This document shows positions 35,576 through 43,826 of a stretch of DNA of 64,000 bases, piece after piece (position 1 is the first letter of the stretch; each line of letters opens with the position of its first letter). The stretch is from assembly GCF_000426845.1 (NCBI RefSeq), contig NZ_AUGD01000001.1, forward strand, positions 706,001 through 770,000, in the 5' to 3' direction. The notes below the pieces were generated by a model. That model saw only the letters and a program-made list of their open reading frames with translations. It searched no databases and was not told where the DNA came from. The position numbers and the translations under genes were made by a program. The stretch comes from Bradyrhizobium sp. in8p8 (lineage in GTDB: Bacteria; Pseudomonadota; Alphaproteobacteria; Rhizobiales; Xanthobacteraceae).

Positions 35576-36724
35576 TTAACGATAGCGCCGTGCGGCGGGA
35601 GCGCGGGGCGTGCCGAGCAGCGCCCGCATCACGTCGGGATCGGGCCTGCCCGTTTGGCTGTCGACCAGGCCGAAGCCCTGCGCCAGCTCCCAATGCGCCC
35701 AGCCCCAGCAATGGTCGCGGGCATAGGCTGTGACCTCCGCCAGCCAGCGAAGCCGGCTCTCCCTGGGCGCGCCGGCTTTCAACACGCCGAACTCGTTGAC
35801 GATGATCGGCCGTGAGAATTGCTGCTGCCAGGCGAGGGCGGGCGCGAGCCAGCGATCGGCGCCCGGCTTGTCCTTGGCGGCGGCAATCGCCGTGTCGAGC
35901 ATGGCGAGCGCCTTGGTCGCATTCCTGTCCTGCAAGTCCTGGCGAAGCGCCTGCACGGCCGGATCGTCGGCCCTGATCGGATAAGGCAGGTCGCGGATGT
36001 CGTGCAGCGGATCGTGCGCGTCCCAATGGCCCTGATGGGTGAACACCATCGGATCGTAGAAATGGATGGCGTAGACGATGTTCGGGTCGGCCAGCGGACG
36101 AAATCGGGGCAGCGAATCCGCACGCTGCCAGTTGACCGGGCCGATGATGAGCGTGGTGGCCGGCAGCAATCGCCGGACGAACGCGGCAAGCGCCTCGACC
36201 TCCCTTTGCCACCTGTCCGCCTCGATATCCGGCTCGTTGAGCAGCTCGGCGAAGATGCGATCGGGCGGAAAAGACCGGATGACCTGCGCCAGAGCACTCC
36301 AGGCCTCCTGCAGCTCGTGCACCGCCGCGTCCGGATCATCCTTGTGCAGGCGGTTGAAGCGCTCTCCCGGATGAAGATCGACGGAGGTGGAATAGCCCAG
36401 CGATGTGAGCTGCTTCAACGCGTTGTCGAGCACGCGCAGCGTCTCGTCGCGGTCGGCCTTCGCCGCGAAACGCGGCATCACGCGTTCGGCCGGCACGGGC
36501 AAGCGGACATGGCCCATTCCCGCCTTGCGCAGCTGCTGCAGCAAGGCGCGGCTGGGCGGCGCGCCGTTGATCCAGCCGTCGGCATTGAAGCCGCGAGACA
36601 GCGCGGCAAGCCGCTCGGGCGCAACCGTCGAGGGCAAGGGCACGCAATCGTCGGCGGAGACCGGCCGGCTCAATGAAATCGACAGCAACACCGCCGCGAA
36701 CAGCAGGCGACCGCAAGATGTCAT
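35576..36724 (-). CDS. secreted GH5-type glycoside hydrolase (cellulase-like)
   Basis: A 382-residue exported enzyme. Residues 1-24 are a signal peptide (LLFAAVLLSISLSRPVSA). The TIM-barrel domain has both catalytic glutamates of family GH5: the acid/base Glu164 in LLNEPD and the nucleophile Glu311 in IVNEFG. Other marks are GHVRLPVPAERVM, SVDLHPGERFN and YAIHFYDPMVFTHQG. The start at 36724 lies 2 bases after the stop of the chain-length gene. Being encoded between the chain-length and polymerase genes, it is likely to trim or release the polysaccharide made by this unit rather than degrade plant cellulose. Confidence 0.88.
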   Translation of the reverse strand: MTSCGRLLFAAVLLSISLSRPVSADDCVPLPSTVAPERLAALSRGFNADGWINGAPPSRALLQQLRKAGMGHVRLPVPAERVMPRFAAKADRDETLRVLDNALKQLTSLGYSTSVDLHPGERFNRLHKDDPDAAVHELQEAWSALAQVIRSFPPDRIFAELLNEPDIEADRWQREVEALAAFVRRLLPATTLIIGPVNWQRADSLPRFRPLADPNIVYAIHFYDPMVFTHQGHWDAHDPLHDIRDLPYPIRADDPAVQALRQDLQDRNATKALAMLDTAIAAAKDKPGADRWLAPALAWQQQFSRPIIVNEFGVLKAGAPRESRLRWLAEVTAYARDHCWGWAHWELAQGFGLVDSQTGRPDPDVMRALLGTPRAPAARRYR

Positions 36725-36726
36725 TG

Positions 36727-38868
36727 TCAAACCGCAAGACCCAATGCGCCGCCCTCGGGCTGAGGCGCCGCTGAGCCCGCAGGGACGTGATTGACGACGA
36801 TGCCGGTCGGCACGCCAGCACATTTCGACAGCGACGCGGTTACCCTGCGCATCGCGGCCGAACCGAGCTCGCCGGCGCGCGCGACCAGGACGATGACGTC
36901 CGCATGGGCGGCCAGGGCGATGGCGTCGGGCTGCAAGGCGAGATCGCTGGCGTGCACGACGATCAGGTCGAACTCCGAGCGGATGTCGTCCTCGGGCGCC
37001 GCATCCGGCTTTCGGCCGGCACTCAGAAGCTCGTCGATGGATTGAAGTCCCGCCGTGGTCGAACCGTCGTGCCATTCGGTCACCGGGGGCTGGCTGCCTG
37101 CGAATTCCGGCTGGAGCCGGATCAGCACGCTCATCATGCCGCGCTTCACCGCCGCGCGGTTGAGAGAGCGGGCAACGGTATTGCCGCCGGCGCTCTTGCC
37201 AACCGACAGCACCAGCGCGACCTTGCAGCCGCGTACCGGCAAACGGTCGATGCGTTCGAGCAGCGGCTGCAGATGCGGGGCGAGATCGGGCTCGCCCGCG
37301 GCGGCGACAGGTCGCTGCCAGACCGTGTTGGTCCCGGCTGCGGACGCCAGCTCGGGAATCCGGACCCAGACCGGAAGGCTGGGCATCGCCTCGGTCTGGC
37401 GCACGGCTGCGGCCGGAGGATGAACTTCCTGACCTGCGTCCTCCGCTTCCACGGGAGCAGGAGCCTGCACGGTCGCGGGCTTGTCGGCGGACACGCTCGT
37501 CATCACCGCAACGGCAGCGGTGGACGTCAGGAGCGAGCCGATCGCCAATGCTGCGAGCAACAAGGCAAGCGGCGGGCGCGTCGAACGCAGCGGCGGAATG
37601 GCGGGCGAGGCGATCTTGGTCTGGGACGCCTGCAGCTGACGCTGCTCGTTGGTGGTCTTGAAGCGCGACAGGAACTGCTCGTAGATGTTCCTGTTGGCAT
37701 CGGCGTCGCGCTGCAGCTCCTGCAGCTTCACCAGCGCCTGGCCGTCGACCAGCATCTTGGTCTCGACCGCCTTGAGCTGCTTCTCCAGCGCGTTCTGCTG
37801 CTCACGCTGGGCCTCATATTCGGACTTGGCCGTCTCGATGTTCTTCTTCCGCTCGATTTCGATCTGCCGGTTGATGTCCGCCAGCTGGCTGTAGGAGATC
37901 GCGAGGTCGGGATGGCGGTCGCCATACACCGCCTTCTTCTGGGCGATCTGGTCATTCAGGGCCGAGCGCTGCGCGCGCAGCATGCTGAGCAGATCCTGCT
38001 TCACAGGCCCTTCGACATTGGCCTTGACGTCGCGTTGCACCTGGTCGTAGCGCGCCTTGGCCTCCTCGGTGCGCGCACGAGCGGCCGAGACCTGCTGGGT
38101 CAGATCGGTCACGCGCAATTGCTGCGTCGTGGATTCCTTGCCGGCATTGACGATGTTGTGCTCGAGCCGGAAGGCGGCGACCGCATCTTCCGATGCCCGC
38201 AGGCGCTCGCTCAGCGTCTTCAGCCGGTCCTTCAGCCAGTCGGCGGCCTCGTCCGTCGCCTCGGTGCGAACGCGGCCCTGGCTGGCAACGAACGCCTCGG
38301 CGATGGCGTTGGCATAGTAGGCGGCCCGGTCCGGCCGATTCGACGTGAAGGAAATCGCAATGACGTAGGTGAGCCCGCGCCGGGTGATCTCGAGGCGGTT
38401 GCGGAATCTTTCGAGCAGGCGCGTCATGTCGGTATGACCGCCCGCGATATCCTCATCGTCAGCGATCTTGAGCCGTTCGATCAGGGGGCGGAGGAAGCCG
38501 TCGGATTTGGCGATCTCGATCTGGCTCTGAAGCGCCGCCGCATCCTGGCCGATGCCCGGCAGCACCTCCTGATCCGAGGTCACGCGCAGCTCGCGGGGAT
38601 CGAGCACGACCAGAGCCGTCGCGGCGTAGCGGACCGGAAGAATCATCAGAACGACGACGCCGAGGGCGAACAGCGCCGCGGCCAGCGTCAAAATGCGCCG
38701 GCCATTCTCGCGCAGAAAGACGAGTGTGCCGGAGACGGTCAGCGATCCCTTGATCAGCGCCGGCCCGGTGCCGCCCGGCGCCGGGGTCACAGCCCGCGGC
38801 GCTTCCCACGAAGCCGCTTGCTCCGTCGGGGCGATGCTTCGCGGAGATGCGCGGCTACCGAACGCCAT
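36727..38868 (-). CDS. Wzz/Wzc-like polysaccharide co-polymerase with degenerate kinase domain
   Basis: A 713-residue inner-membrane protein. Layout: cytoplasmic N-tail, first membrane helix about 60-78, Wzz-like periplasmic domain, a long coiled coil (about 190-400, rich in Glu/Gln/Arg), second membrane helix near 450, and a C-terminal domain of about 200 residues resembling BY-kinases. In that domain the P-loop reads GKSAGGNT (557-564) with Asn563 in place of the catalytic lysine; the expected Walker A' and B aspartate motifs are VLIRLQPEF and LIVVHASD, and there is no tyrosine cluster at the C-terminus. It can still control chain length but should not be an active tyrosine kinase. Confidence 0.85.
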   Translation of the reverse strand: MAFGSRASPRSIAPTEQAASWEAPRAVTPAPGGTGPALIKGSLTVSGTLVFLRENGRRILTLAAALFALGVVVLMILPVRYAATALVVLDPRELRVTSDQEVLPGIGQDAAALQSQIEIAKSDGFLRPLIERLKIADDEDIAGGHTDMTRLLERFRNRLEITRRGLTYVIAISFTSNRPDRAAYYANAIAEAFVASQGRVRTEATDEAADWLKDRLKTLSERLRASEDAVAAFRLEHNIVNAGKESTTQQLRVTDLTQQVSAARARTEEAKARYDQVQRDVKANVEGPVKQDLLSMLRAQRSALNDQIAQKKAVYGDRHPDLAISYSQLADINRQIEIERKKNIETAKSEYEAQREQQNALEKQLKAVETKMLVDGQALVKLQELQRDADANRNIYEQFLSRFKTTNEQRQLQASQTKIASPAIPPLRSTRPPLALLLAALAIGSLLTSTAAVAVMTSVSADKPATVQAPAPVEAEDAGQEVHPPAAAVRQTEAMPSLPVWVRIPELASAAGTNTVWQRPVAAAGEPDLAPHLQPLLERIDRLPVRGCKVALVLSVGKSAGGNTVARSLNRAAVKRGMMSVLIRLQPEFAGSQPPVTEWHDGSTTAGLQSIDELLSAGRKPDAAPEDDIRSEFDLIVVHASDLALQPDAIALAAHADVIVLVARAGELGSAAMRRVTASLSKCAGVPTGIVVNHVPAGSAAPQPEGGALGLAV

Positions 38869-38935
38869 GGGGTTGGACTCGAAATCAACTGACTGTCATA
38901 GCTCAAAGGCTTGTTACACCGTAAATATCCATGGT

Positions 38936-38948
38936 TAACCGGCGGTTA
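38936..38948. promoter_or_regulatory. small palindrome upstream of the polysaccharide operon
   Basis: TAACCG-G-CGGTTA lies 68 bases before the start of the co-polymerase gene, next to TTAC-ACC-GTAA (near 38914-38924). The operon promoter must be in this 231-base gap. The role as an operator is a guess. Confidence 0.3.
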
Positions 38949-39071
38949 CGGCCGCAGCAGGAAGCTATCATGGAGCGCCGCCCGGCCATGCCGGTGGCGG
39001 CGGCAGTTCGGCGGACCGGAAGGAGACGGCTTGCGCAAGCCCTCGCGCGGATCGCATCTTGCGTGCGACCC

Positions 39072-39093
39072 AGCCTCTCCCGCAGGGAGAGCT
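39072..39093. repeat. fragment of the CCTCTCC repeat family
   Basis: AGCCTCTCCCGCAGGGAGAG is a hairpin of the same kind as the ends of the element at 6654-6800. It lies just past the end of the dehydrogenase gene at 39100 and could also help terminate it. Confidence 0.4.
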
Positions 39094-39099
39094 GACAAC

Positions 39100-40143
39100 T
39101 CAGCTGATGTTCAGGAGTATCCGTCCCGACGTGCCGCTGCGCATCAAGTCGAGCGCGTCGTTGATGTCATCGAGCGCGAACTCGTGGGTGACGATGCCGC
39201 GGTAGCTCACCTTTCCGGCATCGCTCAGGCGAACAAGGCGCGGGATATCGCGTGCAGGCTGGCACTGGCCGCCTTCGGAGCCCTTCAGCACCTTCTCGAA
39301 GTGCAATGGCAGGGTGTAGATTTCGGCCTTCTCGCGGGGAACGCCGACCAGGATGCAGCGGCCTTTCTTGGCCGTGATCTCGTAGGCGAGCTCGATCAGA
39401 TTCTTGACGCCGGTGGTCTCGACGACCTTGTCGGGTCCGTCGGCACCAGTGATGGACCGAACCTCGGCGGCCACATCCTTCGCCCCTTCGGAGTTGATGG
39501 TGTGGGTGGCGCCGAAATCCTTTGCCATCGCCAGCTTGTTGTCGAGGCGGTCGACCGCAATGACCGGATGGGCGCCGACCATCGCGGCGAATTGCACGAT
39601 GTTCAAGCCGACGCCGCCGACGCCGAACACGACCACAGCTTCGCCGATGGCGATTTGCGCATCGTTGTTGACGACGCCGAGCGCGGTCGTCACGGCGCAG
39701 CCGAGCAGCGGCGCGCTGGTGCGATCGATCGAGGCGGGAACGGGCGTGACGCGGTTTTCCGACACCACGGCATATTCATTGAAGGTGGTGACCCAGCCCG
39801 CGTTGAGCCGCTTGCCGCGCCAGGAATAGACCGGCGTGTTGGACTGGATGCCCTTGCCCGGCCGCCAATGCATGACGACGGTGTCGCCCTGCTTGCAGGA
39901 GACGACGCCGGGTCCGGTTTCGACGATCGTTGCCAGCGCCTCGTGGCCCAAAAGGTGCGGCAGGAACTTGTCGACGCCCTTGACGGCATCGATCTCGTTG
40001 ATCTGCGCGCCGCATATGCTCGACGTGTGGACGTGCGCGAGCACCTGGCCGTGCTCGAGCGTCTCGGGCAAATTGAACTCGTCGACGATCAGCGGCTTGC
40101 CGGACTCGACGAGAATGGCCGCCTTGGCAGTCTTGATGTCCAT
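39100..40143 (-). CDS. medium-chain alcohol-dehydrogenase-family protein
   Basis: A 347-residue oxidoreductase of the MDR family. Catalytic zinc ligands Cys44 and the GHE pair His67-Glu68 are present, and the nucleotide site is FGVGGVGLN. The region that normally holds four cysteines for the structural zinc reads MHWRPGKGIQSNTPVYSW and has none, so this is a member lacking the structural zinc. The substrate is unknown; the gene follows the methyltransferase gene at 40157 by 13 bases, so the two probably act in one pathway, such as sugar or lipid-headgroup modification. Confidence 0.85.
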   Translation of the reverse strand: MDIKTAKAAILVESGKPLIVDEFNLPETLEHGQVLAHVHTSSICGAQINEIDAVKGVDKFLPHLLGHEALATIVETGPGVVSCKQGDTVVMHWRPGKGIQSNTPVYSWRGKRLNAGWVTTFNEYAVVSENRVTPVPASIDRTSAPLLGCAVTTALGVVNNDAQIAIGEAVVVFGVGGVGLNIVQFAAMVGAHPVIAVDRLDNKLAMAKDFGATHTINSEGAKDVAAEVRSITGADGPDKVVETTGVKNLIELAYEITAKKGRCILVGVPREKAEIYTLPLHFEKVLKGSEGGQCQPARDIPRLVRLSDAGKVSYRGIVTHEFALDDINDALDLMRSGTSGRILLNIS

Positions 40144-40156
40144 CGCTCGCGCCCGG

Positions 40157-40822
40157 TCACTCGAAATAGATGAATTCGTAATCGCCGGTGTAGCCGAGCT
40201 TGCCGTACAGCCAGATCCATTCCGAGGTGTGCAGGATCGACTCCGCCGTCAACGCCCAGCATTCGAGATTGTGCAGCTCGGCGACGTTGCGGTAGCCCTC
40301 GACCATGACGTATTTGTTCTTGCCAACCCGCTCGATTTCCTTGAGCGCCGCCTCGAGCTCGTAGAGCCGGAGATTGTGCAGCGTTCCGAGCGAGATGACG
40401 AGATCGAAGCTGTCGTCGCCGTAGGGATAGATGTCCTGGGCGCGATAATTGAAGAGGTACGGCTTCACCTGCTCGTGGGCATTGGCGAGACCGTGCTTGG
40501 AAATGTCGAAGCCGGCGACCTTCAGGCCCGGCAGGATCTTCTGCATCTCGTACAGCAAGAAGCCCTTGCCGCAGCCGACGTCGAGCACACTGGACCCATC
40601 CTTCAGGCCGTAGGTCTCGATCAGCGCCTTCGCGACCGGGGCCCAGCGACCCTCGATGAAGCGGTAGCCGCCGTAGCCGAAACGGCGGTCGCCATCCCAA
40701 TAATCGGCCTCGTATTCCCGCGCCTTCAGCGAGCAGCCGATCTTGTCGTCATTCATGCGAGCCATGTAGTCGCGCTTGGTCGCGGTATGCAGCGGCGTCA
40801 CAATATTCAGAAGTCGTCCCAT
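40157..40822 (-). CDS. class I SAM-dependent methyltransferase
   Basis: A 221-residue methyltransferase. Motif I is LDVGCGKGFLL (80-90) and the acidic strand-2 end is VAGFDISKHGLANA; the later motif is DSFDLVISLGTLHNL. The start at 40822 was chosen because GAGGG lies just ahead of it; a start six codons upstream at 40840 is possible. The N-terminal stretch YEADYWDGDRRFGYGGYRFI is typical of a small group of bradyrhizobial methyltransferases found in carbohydrate gene clusters. It is the first gene of a two-gene unit with the dehydrogenase. The substrate is unknown. Confidence 0.87.
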   Translation of the reverse strand: MGRLLNIVTPLHTATKRDYMARMNDDKIGCSLKAREYEADYWDGDRRFGYGGYRFIEGRWAPVAKALIETYGLKDGSSVLDVGCGKGFLLYEMQKILPGLKVAGFDISKHGLANAHEQVKPYLFNYRAQDIYPYGDDSFDLVISLGTLHNLRLYELEAALKEIERVGKNKYVMVEGYRNVAELHNLECWALTAESILHTSEWIWLYGKLGYTGDYEFIYFE

Positions 40823-41011
40823 CGAGCCCTCGGATTTCATCACGCGCTGAAATTGTCTTGACTGGCCTGGGGAGCCTCGCACGTGACTGCGACTCGCCCT
40901 AGCATTTGTGGCGGAGATGCTCATTGTTTCAGATCAATGATGTGGAAACCGTGCGACAGCGCCGGCTTCGGGCGGCACAAGTCCCGTCGCCGGCGTCCAC
41001 TGAAGCCGCAT

Positions 41012-41037
41012 GGAACGGGAATGCGCGGGACAGCGTT
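41012..41037 (+). promoter_or_regulatory. exact EcfG promoter for the 108-aa gene
   Basis: GGAAC (41012-41016), 17 bases, then CGTT (41034-41037). Transcription would begin near 41044, giving a leader of about 15 bases that holds the ribosome site GGGAG before the ATG at 41059. Confidence 0.75.
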
Positions 41038-41058
41038 CGGCTCGCAGGGAGTCCCGCC

Positions 41059-41385
41059 ATGCCGACCAAACCGACCATCGCCCGCATCTGGCGCGGCCGC
41101 ACCCGCCGCGATCTCGCCGACGCCTACCAGGCCTATCTGCAGGCCGAGGGCATTCCGCCGCTGCTCGAGACCGCACTTGGGGTGCAACAATTGCGCGAGG
41201 ACCGCGACGCGGAGACGTGGTTCACGACCATCTCCTATTGGGCGGACATCGCCGCGATGACGGCCTTCACCAGGGGCGAGCCGACCAAGGTCCATCATCT
41301 CCCGCGCGACCCGGAATTCCTGATCGAGCTGCCTGAGCGCATCGAGATCCACCACATTCTGATCGACGAACAGGGCCTGCGGTGA
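41059..41385 (+). CDS. small stress-associated barrel-like protein, 108 aa
   Basis: A 108-residue soluble protein (MPTKPTIARIWRGRTRRDLA, LGVQQLREDRDAETWFTTIS, YWADIAAMTAFTRGEP, IEIHHILIDEQ). The alternating pattern suggests a ferredoxin-like alpha/beta barrel like antibiotic-biosynthesis monooxygenases, but I cannot name active residues. It starts at the ATG at 41059 after GGGAG; the exact EcfG promoter upstream fixes this start better than any longer frame. Expression is expected under general stress. It may sense or detoxify a reactive compound; this is speculation. Confidence 0.7.
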   Translation: MPTKPTIARIWRGRTRRDLADAYQAYLQAEGIPPLLETALGVQQLREDRDAETWFTTISYWADIAAMTAFTRGEPTKVHHLPRDPEFLIELPERIEIHHILIDEQGLR

Positions 41386-41468
41386 AGGGCTGATGCTCAC
41401 ATTGTTCCACCTGCATCTTACGACCGGTTTCATTATCTGCGGACGTCTGACGCTCGCCCGGCGCCGGA

Positions 41469-41493
41469 GGAACGGAGCGGGCGAGCCGCCGTT
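41469..41493 (+). promoter_or_regulatory. exact EcfG promoter for the BA14K gene
   Basis: GGAAC (41469-41473), 16 bases, then CGTT (41490-41493). The leader to the ATG at 41527 would be about 27 bases and includes AGGGAAG as ribosome site. Confidence 0.75.
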
Positions 41494-41526
41494 ACTCATG
41501 CATCCTCACCAATAGGGAAGCCCGAC

Positions 41527-41883
41527 ATGACCATTCGTAGAACTTTCATTGCTCTCGCGGCCGCTGGAGCGATGCTCTCGACGGCTGCCTCACCCGGGCT
41601 TGCGGCGCCTTTGCCGATCGGAAATCCGGGCGCCGAATCCGGCGTGCAGCAGGTGCAGTACCGGCATGGACATGGCTACCGGTACGGGCACCATCACCGC
41701 CGTCACGGCACCGGCGCTGCCGTCCTCGGCGGCCTCGCTGCGGGCGCGATCATCGGCGGTGCAATCGCCAACAGCCAGGCTCAGTCCAATGCCGCCTCCT
41801 ACTGTGCGCAGCGCTATCGCTCCTACGATCCCGGCTCGGGAACCTACCTAGGCCGCGACGGTCTCCGCCATCCGTGCCCATGA
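41527..41883 (+). CDS. BA14K-family exported protein
   Basis: A 118-residue protein. Residues 1-27 are a signal peptide (FIALAAAGAMLSTAASPGLA). A His/Arg/Tyr-rich linker (YRHGHGYRYGHHHRRHG) precedes a glycine-zipper-like membrane helix (GAAVLGGLAAGAIIGGAIAN), and the C-terminus is the BA14K signature with two cysteines (YCAQRYRSYDPGSGTYLG and the end RHPCP). BA14K is named from the 14-kDa Brucella abortus lectin-like antigen. Here it is under an exact EcfG promoter, consistent with an envelope stress role. The His-rich part could bind metal. Confidence 0.9.
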   Translation: MTIRRTFIALAAAGAMLSTAASPGLAAPLPIGNPGAESGVQQVQYRHGHGYRYGHHHRRHGTGAAVLGGLAAGAIIGGAIANSQAQSNAASYCAQRYRSYDPGSGTYLGRDGLRHPCP

Positions 41884-42110
41884 CGCACGCATGAGCCTGC
41901 GGCAGCCCTCGCGTCCGCGAGAGGCTGCCGACATTCATCACGCGGCCAGCGTGTCTTGATTCCACGCTCTCTTGCGTTGTACGTTCGGGCCATGATGTTC
42001 ATCACCACATTCTTCCCGCTGATCTGAACGACAGAACGTCGTTCCGGCGCAGCTGCGCCAATCAGATCAAACGGCTGCGCTCAATGCGGCGGCCAAACGG
42101 AGAATGTGCA

Positions 42111-42902
42111 ATGTCGCAGACCGAAGAGGCTGGCCTGACGCCTGGTCAGGTCCAGAATTTCATCGCCGACGGTTTCGTCAAGATCGAGAACGCCTTCAGC
42201 GCCGAGCTTGCAAAGCAATGCAGGGACGCGCTGTGGGCGGATATCGGCCTGTCGCCGGACCGTCCCGAGCAGTGGACCCGCCCCGTGGTCCGGGTGGGAT
42301 CCAAGGCGTCACCCCCATTCATCGAAGCTGCGAATGTGGCGTCGCTCCACAGAGCCTACGATCAACTCGTGGGCGAAGGGCGTTGGCTTGCGCCCAGAGG
42401 GTTTGGAACGTTTCCGATCCGCTTTCCGTCGACGGAATCCCCCGGTGATGACGGCTGGCATGTGGACATGAGTTTTGGCACCGCCGATCCGGACTTCATG
42501 GAATGGCGCGCCAATGTCAAAAGCAGCGGCCGTGCGCTGCTGATGCTCTTCCTGCTCTCGGATGTCGGCGCCGATGATGCGCCAACGCGGATCCGGAAAG
42601 GCTCGCATGCCACGATCGCGCGGGAGCTGCTGCCCCATGGCGACGCAGGTGCAACCCTCCGGCAGCTCGCTTCCGAGAACTGGGCATCGACGAAAGATTG
42701 CAAGATCGAGCTGGCGACGGGGGCGGCAGGCAGCGTCTATCTGTGCCACCCGTTCCTTGTCCATGCCGCGCAACCGCACCGAGGGACACGGCCGCGCTTC
42801 ATGGCACAACCGCCGCTGCTGCCGAAAGGCGAGTTCGATCCGGCATTGCCACCGTCGCCGGTCCAGATCGCGATCCGGCAGGCCTGCGGGCTGACGGTGT
42901 AG
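42111..42902 (+). CDS. PhyH-family Fe(II)/2-oxoglutarate dioxygenase
   Basis: A 263-residue enzyme of the phytanoyl-CoA-dioxygenase-like family. The iron triad is seen as His117-x-Asp119 (WHVDMSF) and a distal histidine, His213 or His218 (LCHPFLVHAA), and Arg227 is placed to bind the 2-oxoglutarate carboxylate. It opens with the family pattern LTPGQVQNFIADGFVKIENA. The ATG at 42111 has GGAGAA upstream; a start nine codons earlier is less likely. It is alone in its unit. The substrate, probably a small hydroxylatable metabolite, is unknown. Confidence 0.87.
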   Translation: MSQTEEAGLTPGQVQNFIADGFVKIENAFSAELAKQCRDALWADIGLSPDRPEQWTRPVVRVGSKASPPFIEAANVASLHRAYDQLVGEGRWLAPRGFGTFPIRFPSTESPGDDGWHVDMSFGTADPDFMEWRANVKSSGRALLMLFLLSDVGADDAPTRIRKGSHATIARELLPHGDAGATLRQLASENWASTKDCKIELATGAAGSVYLCHPFLVHAAQPHRGTRPRFMAQPPLLPKGEFDPALPPSPVQIAIRQACGLTV

Positions 42903-42999
42903 GTGGCGGCATCAGGGACGGAACGGCGGGAGGTTGACGCTGATCTGCGGCGGCGGAAATGCGTCAGTCAGCCCGCCCCCTTACAGCTTTCCACGTCTG

Positions 43000-43356
43000 T
43001 CACCGCCCCTGATATTCGGCCCAGCAATCCGCCGTTTCGTAGACCCGGACCGCCGATAGCTGCGGAAGGCTCGGCTGCAATCGATCCCAGATCCAGACCG
43101 CGATGTTCTCGGCGGTCGGGTTCTCGAGTCCTTCGACTTCGTTGAGGCAGTGATGGTCCAGCGCGCCCATGATGGCGGCGAAGCATTTTTCGATGTCGAA
43201 GAAGTCCGCGACGAAGCCGGTGTGCGGGTCCACCGGACCGTCCAGCTGGACCTCGACCCGATAGGAATGACCATGCAGCCGGCTGCACCGGTGTGTCTCG
43301 GGCACGTTTGGCAGCCGATGCGCCGCCTCGAACTTGAACGCCTGCGATATCCTCAT
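43000..43356 (-). CDS. queD: 6-carboxytetrahydropterin synthase QueD
   Basis: A 118-residue enzyme of the PTPS/QueD family. It converts 7,8-dihydroneopterin triphosphate to 6-carboxy-5,6,7,8-tetrahydropterin, the first committed step of the 7-deazaguanine (queuosine) pathway. The zinc histidines are His13, His28 and His30, and the catalytic Cys24 lies in the CxxxHGH motif (CSRLHGH) that separates QueD from true PTPS. Asp67-His68-His69 and Glu83 complete the active site. The start at 43356 has GGGGAG upstream. No queC or queE is adjacent. Confidence 0.92.
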   Translation of the reverse strand: MRISQAFKFEAAHRLPNVPETHRCSRLHGHSYRVEVQLDGPVDPHTGFVADFFDIEKCFAAIMGALDHHCLNEVEGLENPTAENIAVWIWDRLQPSLPQLSAVRVYETADCWAEYQGR

Positions 43357-43440
43357 CCAGCTCCCCACACGGCGTGGCCAACCGGTCTCGGGCCGGGCTG
43401 GCGACCAGATGCTGCCTTGTCCTGACCTTCCGCCGAAGAA

Positions 43441-43517
43441 TGGCGCGCCCGGAACGATTCGAACGTCCGACCCTCAGATTCGTAGTCTGATGCTCTATCC
43501 AGCTGAGCTACGGGCGC
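43441..43517 (-). tRNA. tRNA-Arg (anticodon ACG)
   Basis: On the minus strand it starts GCGCCCGTAGCTCAGCTGGA and folds as a complete cloverleaf: acceptor GCGCCCG/CGGGCGC, anticodon loop CTACGAA with ACG (the loop A is read as inosine), the T-arm sequence GGACGTTCGAATCGTTCC and discriminator G. CCA is encoded in the DNA (43443-43441). It decodes CGU, CGC and CGA. Confidence 0.97.
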
Positions 43518-43663
43518 GTGCTTCGCAAACAGCGCGGGCATGGACCCGCGACGCATCTCCCGAGGACCGGGAGGGGTGCGAAAGAGCGCTCTGACTAACC
43601 GCTCTTGTCCCGATTGGCAAGGTCTGGCTTGCCGGTATTTTGGGGCATTTCCGCAACTCTGTT

Positions 43664-43780
43664 CGTCATTCCGGGCGCGACGAGTCGCGAGCCATGGTGC
43701 GCAATGCGCACCTGAGAATCCATAACCACCAGCCGGGTTATGGATTCCGGCCCCGACCCTCAGGTCGTCGCGGAATGACG
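43664..43780. repeat. family A repeat, copy 2
   Basis: CGTCATTCCGGGCGCGACGA at the left and GTCGTCGCGGAATGACG at the right are complementary termini. An internal palindrome CATAACC...GGGTTATG surrounds a CACCAGCC centre. It fills much of the gap between the tRNA and the histidine kinase gene. Confidence 0.8.
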
Positions 43781-43826
43781 GAGGGAATGGAGATCGCCCC
43801 GCTCGTTCAGTCGGCCTCTGGCCGAC

